64,000 bases of DNA, taken from positions 4,031,288 through 4,095,287 of the forward strand of contig JABAKD010000010.1 of the NCBI GenBank assembly GCA_012845835.1, written 5' to 3'. This stretch comes from Undaria pinnatifida (taxonomy: Eukaryota; Sar; Phaeophyceae; Laminariales; Alariaceae). The position numbers and the translations under genes are program-made. A model generated the notes under the pieces. That model made no database searches, was not told the origin of the DNA, and saw nothing but the letters and a program-made list of their open reading frames with translations. Position 1 is the first letter of the stretch. Each line of letters begins with the position of its first letter. This document shows, piece after piece, positions 58,501-64,000 of this stretch.

Positions 58501-61500
58501 CGCGAATGATTCTGTACCTCACTGACAAAACCACCTTCGGCGATCTTTTTGGTTCAGCGTAGCTAACCATTACTTTTCGTATTGATACCGAGAATGTTAA
58601 ACAGCACGAAAGCCTGTGACCGCAAGGAACAGGGAAGTCACTCGCGCGAGTGACACTGAGCGACTGAAAAAAAAGTGCCCAAAAGGGAGTAAAACAACAT
58701 ACAATGAACATATCTCCCCTACCGCACCATTGTTTTTTTGTACCTGCTAATATTAATACTAGCATATCATACAGTAGTTCCCCATTACAGGAGCCCCGCC
58801 AATCAGATATGGCGGGGGGGGAATGCCACCCGTGTCGTTGCACGCATCAGCACGTCAACACGTCAGCACCGTATTGTACTGTACTATACTGTACTGTACC
58901 TTGTTGTGGATTGCTCCACCTTTCCGAGATATTTCTATATGTTGGTATCCACCGTTGGCCGGCCTGGTGCCCAGGTTCGTGGCCAGTATGGAGTTTTCAA
59001 TGAATTCGGCGGTGCCCTGGAACACCGCCTTCGTTCTTCGCTCGAGCTTCAGCGCACCTCCGTTTTTTTCCTGTTTCGGCCGGCACACGAGAGGGCATTC
59101 CACGATCAGGGAAAACAAAAACAACGGCTACCACCGTGCGGTGCTTGTTCATGCTTTAGGCAGTTGTTTCTTAGCCCTTTTGCTGCATAGAAAATATCGT
59201 ATAGCTATCCCATCCCATTCGCATTCCATAATGAGCAGCTTGTGTCCCCCTAACCCTAAGGGTTGGGTTGGGTTCGGTTTGCGGTACGATACTACATAAA
59301 AGTGTAAAACTATTAATTTTTCATGGCTCTTCTATGCGAAGAGGAACATCTTCTACTCTTAATACATACCGGTCAAAGCCAGTGCTCTGAACGGGCTGTA
59401 CGATCATGCTCATGGATTATAAATATACATATATGCACCCACTCGGTTCGAACTGTACACGCCTGACGGGGGAACCCCAAACACAATGCACTTCTCCCGA
59501 CTCAACGGAGAATGCGAGAAGCACTAGGAAGAGCAGGCAGCGGAGAGGCGGCGGGAGGGGGGGGGGGGGGGAAGGGGTGATACGATGCGACACGTACATA
59601 TAAATCCGGCGCAGCTGTGACTCTGATCGTAAACGGGTAATGGGTGTGTCCTTTGTGACAGAAGTAACTAGGGGGTGCGCGCTACACTCTCCCAGTCTCC
59701 TCCTCCACCAGACTACAACTATCTGAGATAGATGTATCGCCGTTGGGTTGTGTGATCATCGCTTAATTTGCCCGCCTGCACTGCCACAATTTGCTCCGCA
59801 ATACCCGATTAGCTTACGACGTTATAATGAGGTTCAATGTGCTTTAACGCCGCCCTACTGTTGGCACGTTACCCTCTAGAGTCTGTCTTCATCTACTCTG
59901 TGTCACGACCTCATTCATTGAGGCTTTTAATTTTTCTCAATGCAACAAAAAGGATCAACCGCTGAGAGCGCCTAGCAGCGTGGGTACATGAAAGGTTCGG
60001 CACAATTCGACGGGGGGAGAAAGAGTGCTGAACTCTCGGGATGAAAAATGAAGGCAAGTACCGTAATGAGGAGGGGGGAGGAGGGCCCGCTATGTGACCC
60101 CGGATCTTAGTTTTACTATTAATAGTGGGAGGGAGCGCTTGAGAGTTTAGTACAAATATAATACACGGCATGAAGAAAAAAAGAAAAAACGTAAATCTTG
60201 TTTTTATCCTCCCCGGCGGACAGAGGGAAAAAAAAAACTTAATCAAGCTCACGACAATTACTTCCATGATAATAATGCCCCCCCCGCCATATCCCCACCC
60301 CCTCCCCCACAAGAAGGATTTATAGTTTCCACAGGCACCAATTGACCTGCCCCACCCGTCCCCTCCCCCCCCTCCCCCCCTCCCGCCCCCTTTAGATCAA
60401 AATCAGCCCCCCACGTCCTTAAAAACTCCGCCCTCCCCTCACCGGTTATTCGACTCACAGTATTCACTTGATGAACTGATGATGAATTTCCTTCCACAGC
60501 TGTCAGATTTTGTCCCCCTCAGAAACGGGTTTTATAGTTTCCGCGTACAGACTGCCTAACATCACCCTGTTGACCCTGATAGCTACACTAAACTGTAGTC
60601 GCAAGGGGAGTCGCCGACCTATATCCTTAATAATGAGGACACACAACCCGTAATACGCGCGATCGGAGTATCACACACAGCTTGCAAAGATGAGTTTCGA
60701 CAAAATATTCGATCTCACAGCTGGTGGAGTGTATTTTAATTTTTATAATAATAATTTCATACTCGTACATCATCTAAATGTCGTGCCAATTTAACTTACT
60801 GTACTGCTGTGTGTAGTTGTATTCGCAAGCCAGCGCACTATTAATATTAATAATTGTTAGCTACTATATTATACCCGGCGTGCATTCCATTCGTTCCGAT
60901 ATTCCGATAACCTTCACTCATCGCACAACCCGTTCTGCTGTACCCGGAGCCGCGGGGATGCATTTTTCCAATCCTTTATCTATTTTCCTATTGACTTACG
61001 AAGTCGGTCGTACGCATGCGTAGTGATAGGTACAAGGACGCGCAATATTATACAATGAAAATACCAGGTACACTCCAACTGCTGTGAGGTCGAAGATTGT
61101 GTCGAAACTCGTAATGTATACGAATGGAGACTACACAAAGGGGGGAGGGGGGGAAACAGGAGGAGTAGAAGGAAAGCCGTCCAAGGGAGTGGGGGCAGGG
61201 GGGGCAACAGGAGGAATAGAAGGGAGACCGCGGTGGACGAAGGCAGGAAGGAGATGGCAGACAGGGTAGCAAGGTACCAGGCCGACTAGTAGGTACGTAG
61301 CACTTTTCTTCTTTTTCTGGGGTATTTTTTTCCCCTTTGTTCCCTCCTTGCGTGTCCAGGTTTTTGGCTCGTGTTCGGATTATCTTATCTTGGTTTTACT
61401 TTACTTTATTTTATTTTATTTTATTACGTTTCTTTTCCGAGCTTTGGCTCTCCTTTCCGGTTGGGTTGTTTCTTCGATTTCCCCTTCATTTTGTTTGTTT

Positions 61501-62893
61501 CATTTTGTTTTATTTTTATCTTTGTTTTTATTTGTTTTCTTATTATTATTTTGTTTTTGTTTTTGTTTTTGTTTTTGTTTTTGTTTTTGTTTATTTCGTA
61601 TTCTCTCTTCCAATGTATTTCTGTTGCTGACGTATGTATGTTGTGCCTGTCGTACCCAGTACTAGGGCATGACATTGCGTTGTCGAATGCATTACGATGC
61701 ATTATCTCTGTGTCGTAGCTTGTGACCACAGAGCTGATCTTTCTAGGGTGAAGAATCAGTATGGACACTGGGTGTGCTGGATGTCGACGAGTAGAAGAAC
61801 GGTTTAATGTGAAGAACACACACACTGGTAGTTTTTATTAGTGCCCTTCCTCGTGTCGAGCAGCCATGGAACGTTCGTGAAAGAAAGTCGCTGGTTTTGG
61901 AGGGGGCTAGATCGTAGAATCAGGCTTATGTCTTTCTAATATATGTACAAAAAGTACACTACATGCTGTTACACGAGAGCGGTGCAACTTTTTTCTCTCA
62001 AGTTAATAATACCTCAAATGGTAAGGTTCCTCACTCCTTACTTGCTTGATCATGTCATGTCATGTCATGTCATGTCATGAGGAGCCATGTCAGCCTGTAC
62101 TTCATCCGAAACCCAGCCTCACCCCAACCCTTATTCTTATTCTATGTCTGCCCTCCCCCCCCCCCCCCCCTCCCTCCGGCACACATGCCTTCATTTATAT
62201 CGCGCACAGGGTTTTTCAGCATTCCCATTTTTCAGCTTTTTATTACGCTCGTCGATTTCCATCGAATTTCAACCTTTTAATTTGCTAACTCACAACGCTC
62301 GCGCGCTTTACGCTCGTTGTATTTCATGATTTCACGCAAGAAAAGTCAGAAAAGTCCCGTATCACACAAGCACGACTAATAGCAGCCGGTCGGCCCCGGT
62401 GGTCGATTAATATAGCGATTAACCTCGAATAGCAGTGCTACTACTAGGATAGTGAGTAAAAGGTTGTTGTTGTGGTGTCAGAGGTTCAATTCTCGGTAAC
62501 AGCAGTGTATGTAAGGGAATTTATTTTCTAGAGACACCAACTGCGGAGAGCGCTGTATAGCGTGTGGGTCAAGTACAATTCGAAGCGACTCTCGTAATTG
62601 AAAAACGAGGGCGCGGACCATGTTGGCAGCGTGTACGAGGGCGGAGAAGACCCTCTGGTTCTGGGTTAGTGACCCCGGGTTCGAGTTACGTCTAGGGCAG
62701 GGGAGAAAAGGGGAACGACAAAAAAAGTGCCAAGACAACCAATGGAATAAACGAGCGAACGAAAAAAAAAATCACTTGGTGAGACTTGCACCTACGACGA
62801 CATTGACATTTTCAGTAGGGACAAGATGCACCTGCACAGCAGTACTACGAGTTCGTACTACCAGTACTCCACCGGGGACGCTGATATATGCAT

Positions 62894-62959
<66 letters not shown>

Positions 62960-63603
62960 CTCACATGAACTCGTATAATCACGTCCGTGGTCACAGGACA
63001 GGCTCCAGTCACTCTGGAGCTGAGGAATACCCCAGGGAAAAAACGTAAACAAACCAAAGGTCGTACGTACACGCATATATATTTCTTTTTTTTTAATATA
63101 TATTTCAGGTGACGCAATTCATGCCTCCGCCAGAAACATATGAAAGTGAAATCGAGAGTCAGCCTACGATGTGCCAGGTCCATACTGGTTGGTGCACATA
63201 TATAGCCTACCAGGTAGACTATACGTCTCACTACTCGCACCTGGAAAAACCGACTATTACTGCTTGCCACCCAAGGAATGCATTACGATGTCCTCACCAC
63301 CAAACTAATGCCCGTAAACACCACGTCCGGCTCGATCGTCAGCGACCCGACGCCGTTGCCGTAGACCTTGAATGCCAGGTTGGAAAAGGTAACCTTGCCC
63401 ACGGTGGACTTGAGCACCATCTCGGTGCGAATCGTTAACCTTGTGTAGTCATCGCAGGCGAAGTCGGCGGTGGTGATGGTCACCTCCGTCTCCGTGTACA
63501 GGTCGACTGCTGCAAATTGCTCGCAGGTAGCCACGTCGACCGCCCTGGCACAGCACGCAAAGACCGCGAGGAGGGTGCTGACCACGTGAGTGATGCGCTG
63601 CAT
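46481..63603 (-). CDS. Locus 2: secreted Pmp-like beta-helix protein gene (multi-exon)
   Basis: At least eight exons join in compatible phases on the minus strand: 63298-63603, 58900-59070, 52802-52954, 52149-52241, 51019-51103, 49230-49379 region (exon 49230-49369), 48414-48570 and 46481-46585. Another possible exon is at 53077-53175. The protein starts with a signal peptide. It then has many GGAI, GGAV, GGAL and FxxN motifs, the hallmarks of chlamydial polymorphic membrane proteins and of related right-handed beta-helix (pectin-lyase-fold) proteins in algae. It is therefore likely extracellular or wall-associated; a ligand is unknown. One extra base in exon C shifts the frame, and the C-terminus is unresolved. 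Introns 1 and 2 (4.2 and 5.8 kb) are filled with inverted-repeat elements. A near-intact gene with one lesion or one assembly error are both possible. Confidence 0.72.
47640..47830 (-). pseudogene. Possible extra remnant between exons E and F
   Basis: The minus strand reads GGGAMVQSVRAWSTTA, a stop, and then a stretch containing GRAILAKKYVSFAK and TKFADENL. This faintly recalls the GGAI and FxxN pattern. It has no convincing splice sites and may be chance. Confidence 0.2.
48146..48355. repeat. 105-bp tandem duplication
   Basis: Two nearly identical 105-base units (48146-48250 and 48251-48355) begin GGGACAAYAACARAAAAGCC. They lie in the intron just after exon E of locus 2. Near identity implies a recent event. 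Confidence 0.93.
48414..48570 (-). CDS. Locus 2 exon E
   Basis: The exon runs from acceptor GGGACAG to donor CAG|GTGCGG, 157 bases. It starts in phase 1, which completes the Thr codon split by exon D, and ends in phase 0. It encodes GSTTFQQNRGNWGGAIFNE, an acidic EDDRDDDE stretch, and then ITYPDDTIFLDNYAQ. It contains both an FxxN (FQQN) and a GGAI motif. Confidence 0.8.
49230..49369 (-). CDS. Locus 2 exon D
   Basis: The 140-base exon starts after GGCTAG in phase 0 and ends AC|GTAAG in phase 2. It encodes YFGGAVANIGGEFTANAG, SLFFDGFAESSGDGG and LGGGIYNEDGGVV. The repeated GG(A/G)(V/I) and F..(N/D) pattern fits successive beta-helix coils. Locus 1 carries two degraded copies. Confidence 0.8.
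49970..50104 (+). repeat. Terminal repeat copy, related to 38121-38264
   Basis: About 135 bases match the reverse complement of 38121-38264. The orientation is that of a left-hand end. It sits in the intron between exons C and D of locus 2. The word TATAAATATTAC occurs at its outer side (about 49959) and again at 50106, as if the copy were flanked by it. Confidence 0.75.
50279..50630 (+). repeat. 10-bp minisatellite (GGGTTAAGGA)n
   Basis: About 35 head-to-tail units of GGGTTAAGGA lie in strict 10-base register, with variants ending GGG or ATGA or starting TGG or GGT. The order of variants is repeated at a distance of 140 bases (50331-50370 against 50471-50510), so a block of 14 units was duplicated. 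The strand is G-rich and telomere-like, but the period is 10, not 6 or 7. It lies in an intron of locus 2. Confidence 0.97.
51019..51103 (-). CDS. Locus 2 exon C with a 1-base insertion
   Basis: The exon runs from acceptor TTTCACAG to donor GAC|GTAAGT, and encodes RGGAIYQETWATFV before the lesion. Compared with exon C' (31769-31853), one extra base lies in the TTTAAA run at 51056-51060. The 85 bases thus break the frame that should continue as a NSFANFTSNTCYD-type sequence. Both splice sites are intact. Confidence 0.75.
52149..52241 (-). CDS. Locus 2 exon B
   Basis: The 93-base exon is in phase 0 at both ends. It lies between acceptor CGCACAG and donor GTGAGT. It encodes DYFGGAEGGAINNRG and DIVVDGEATFTGNIGG, one complete GGAI...FTGN coil unit. 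Every codon aligns with exon B' of locus 1. Confidence 0.85.
52802..52954 (-). CDS. Locus 2 exon A
   Basis: The 153-base exon is in phase 0 at both ends. It lies between acceptor GGCATGCAG and donor GAC|GTGAGT. It encodes GKITFEKDATFTGNRNEG, PGGAISVHVQGSIYFMGKL and TMTDNFAD. The start joins smoothly to the GGAIHNK end of exon 2. Confidence 0.85.
53077..53175 (-). CDS. Possible additional exon of locus 2
   Basis: These 99 bases are open in phase 0 between acceptor CTGCAG and donor CAG|GTAAAT. They encode GGVLARLPSLIERGSQLFKG and AIAKLDETSVKQ. They fit between exon 2 and exon A in phase and place. Without them the two neighbours already join well, so this may be an alternative or cryptic exon. 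Confidence 0.4.
53625..54060 (+). repeat. Left-oriented long terminal inverted repeat
   Basis: It begins TATAAAAAATGAAAATACAC and matches the reverse complement of about 60270-60748 over some 400 bases. Shared blocks include CTCATCTTTGCAAGCTGTGT, ATACTCCGATCGCGCG, CAGGGTCAACAGGGTGAT and AAACTATAAAACCCGTTTCT. Poly-G runs lie near the inner end. It sits in intron 2 of locus 2. Confidence 0.88.
57148..57297 (-). repeat. Right-oriented inverted-repeat copy
   Basis: About 150 bases match the terminal repeat at 60600-60748 in the same orientation (TACATCCTTAATGAGGACAC, GATCGGAGTATCACACACAG). It could be the right end of an element that begins at 53625, giving a 3.7-kb unit. Confidence 0.75.
57451..57510 (+). 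repeat. Short left-oriented terminal fragment
   Basis: TATAAAAAAAAATACACTCC, then ACCTGTTGTGAGGGTC, resembles the terminal 50 bases of the 53625 repeat. A G-rich segment (GAGGGGGCGTTGGGGG) follows, and it recurs at about 57905. Confidence 0.55.
57701..57720 (+). repeat. Poly-G run
   Basis: A pure G run of about 19 bases. Similar runs occur at 53988-54000, 54080-54097 and 59560-59571, all within or near the inverted-repeat cluster. Confidence 0.9.
57748..58155. mobile_element. About 408-bp MITE-like element with ~95-bp inverted ends
   Basis: The left end 57748-57838 (AAAATACACTCCAGCTATGAG ... GATCGCGCGTATTA) and the right end 58022-58155 are inverted copies of the same terminal family. They enclose a short G-rich centre with no coding capacity. 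The size and structure suggest a deletion derivative of the larger element. A target duplication is not clear; TA or TTA is possible. The copy lies in intron 2 of locus 2. Confidence 0.6.
57992..58009. repeat. 18-bp perfect palindrome
   Basis: GCCACTCGCGCGAGTGGC is its own reverse complement. A sister palindrome, GTCACTCGCGCGAGTGAC, lies at 58637-58654. The outermost bases changed in a compensating way. A shorter CTCGCGCGAG occurs near 48088. Confidence 0.9.
58637..58654. repeat. 18-bp perfect palindrome, sister copy
   Basis: GTCACTCGCGCGAGTGAC shares the 14-base core with the copy at 57992-58009. It is about 250 bases on the 3' side of exon 2 of locus 2, in transcript sense. Confidence 0.9.
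58900..59070 (-). CDS. Locus 2 exon 2
   Basis: The 171-base exon is in phase 0 at both ends. It lies between acceptor CCGAAACAG and donor AAG|GTACAG. It encodes EKNGGALKLERRTKAVFQG, TAEFIENSILATNLG and ISRKGGAIHNK. It has GGAL and GGAI motifs and an F..N unit (FIEN). It joins the preceding FTGISLV end of exon 1 and the following GKITF start of exon A. It lies between the two arms of the long inverted repeat at 53.6 and 60.7 kb. Confidence 0.82.
60270..60748 (-). repeat. Right-oriented long terminal inverted repeat
   Basis: This is the inverted partner of 53625-54060. It ends GGAGTGTATTTTAATTTTTA and lies in intron 1 of locus 2. If the two arms belong to one element it would be 7.1 kb long and would contain exon 2. 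If not, they are separate insertions in two introns. Confidence 0.85.
61046..61115 (+). repeat. Left-oriented terminal fragment
   Basis: TATACAATGAAAATACCAGG, then TACACTCCAACTGCTGTGAG and GTGTCGAAACTCGTAATG, match the outer 65 bases of the 53625 repeat with small indels. Confidence 0.6.
61551..61592 (+). repeat. (TTTTTG)n hexanucleotide run
   Basis: About seven TTTTTG units lie inside a longer T-rich stretch (61380-61600) in intron 1 of locus 2. Confidence 0.95.
62049..62081 (+). repeat. (TCATG)n pentanucleotide run
   Basis: About six tandem TCATG units. Confidence 0.95.
62893..62959 (+). repeat. (GTT)n microsatellite
   Basis: About 22 GTT units with two GCT variants near the start. It directly abuts the dispersed repeat at 62958-63057. 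Confidence 0.97.
62958..63057. repeat. Inverted copy of the repeat at 19-114
   Basis: About 100 bases contain the internal palindrome CTCCAGTCACTCTGGAG. It is the reverse complement of the first 114 bases of the window with few changes. Confidence 0.7.
63298..63603 (-). CDS. Locus 2 exon 1: signal peptide and first beta-helix coils
   Basis: ATG at 63601-63603 starts MQRITHVVSTLLAVFACCAR, a hydrophobic signal peptide with a likely cleavage after ARA at residue 21. The 102 codons end in phase 0 at GTG|GTGAGG. Mature residues include ATCEQF, two runs of alternating Thr and Val, and VVFTGISLV, the first FTG-type coil. The frame is open further upstream, but that part is repeat-derived (a 30-base duplication at 63736-63795) and lacks signal-peptide character, so I chose the inner ATG. 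The product is predicted to enter the secretory pathway. Confidence 0.8.
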
Positions 63604-63735
63604 GTCCAACTTGTGCTTATTCGTGTGTTGGAGGCGAGGCAAGAGGTATGTTTGATACCGCCGCTGTGAACCGCTTTCTGTTGAAGGTGTTATGCACAAA
63701 ACAACACTATTAATAGAAGTGCGGAAAAGGGGTGT

Positions 63736-63795
63736 GAAAGAAATTCGTCGAGCATGCATACCTCTGAAAGAAATTCGTCGAGCATGCATGCCTCT
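63736..63795. repeat. 30-bp tandem duplication
   Basis: GAAAGAAATTCGTCGAGCAT followed by GCATACCTCT occurs twice (63736-63765 and 63766-63795) with one difference. It lies about 130 bases upstream of the locus 2 start codon, in the presumed 5' leader or promoter. Confidence 0.93.
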
Positions 63796-64000
63796 TTTTC
63801 TACTAATGGTTTATCTCAGCCCTCTTCTTGTCCACAGCAATCATGCAGCAGCAGCTGTTCTCTACATGGTATACGGTATGATATAGACACCCCGCATTTT
63901 GCCCTCACACTTTGAACTTTTCACATACCTCGGAAGCGCGGAAAGTGAATCGGGGACGAAACAAATCAAACTTGAAAACTTTCATGTTACTGCTGCACGT

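Noticed and set aside
62440-62530. tRNA-like B-box word GGTTCAATTCTCGG (also near 23138)
   Set aside because: No A box, acceptor stem or anticodon arm could be formed around either site.
63604-63789. Upstream extension of exon 1 of locus 2
   Set aside because: It is coded by the 30-base duplication and lacks signal-peptide character; the inner ATG gives a typical signal peptide.

Overview
This window is eukaryotic, intron-rich and repeat-rich. Most likely it is a stramenopile alga, with a brown alga of the Ectocarpus type as my best guess. The reasons are short phase-compatible exons with GTRAGT-type donors separated by long introns, a Ty1/copia element, abundant low-complexity DNA, and a secreted protein family with GGAI and FxxN repeats. 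The species is inference; no rRNA, tRNA or organelle marker is visible.

The best-supported host gene lies on the minus strand from about 63.6 kb down to about 46.5 kb (locus 2). Exon 1 encodes a signal peptide. Seven further modular exons have matching phases and splice sites. The product reads as a secreted parallel beta-helix (pectin-lyase-fold / Pmp-like) protein with GGAI, GGAV and FxxN tetrapeptide motifs. A degraded paralogue with the same exon order lies on the same strand from about 33.0 to 22.6 kb (locus 1). It carries frameshifts, lost splice sites and a duplicated exon. A solo LTR splits one copy of that exon. A complete copia element sits six bases past a splice donor.

Mobile DNA: (1) a 6,219-bp Ty1/copia element at 25544-31762, with 254-bp LTRs, target duplication ACTTA, gag, and a pol frame (PR-INT-RT-RH) broken by two in-frame stops; (2) a 3,001-bp non-autonomous LTR element at 15943-18943, with 221-bp LTRs and target duplication GACGT, whose 3' internal end resembles that of the copia element; (3) a 446-bp solo LTR at 24353-24798 with target duplication AAGAA; (4) a cluster of terminal-inverted-repeat sequences at 53.6-61.1 kb, inside introns of locus 2, with related ends at 38.1 and 50.0 kb.

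Tandem and palindromic repeats: self-complementary 12-bp arrays built on GGAAGCTTCC at 10.0-10.8 and 21.2-22.0 kb; arrays built on CCCATGGG at 40.7-43.7 kb; a 10-bp GGGTTAAGGA minisatellite at 50.3-50.6 kb; and many simple repeats.

Elsewhere, one 730-codon low-complexity open frame at 5890-8082 (+) is a plausible gene. Weaker open frames lie at 10.9-11.4 and 39.5-40.1 kb, and a possible transposase remnant at about 13.5 kb. The stretches 0.1-5.5, 8.1-10.0, 11.4-13.4, 14.3-15.9, 19-21, 33.2-38.1 and 43.8-46.4 kb show no supportable gene.
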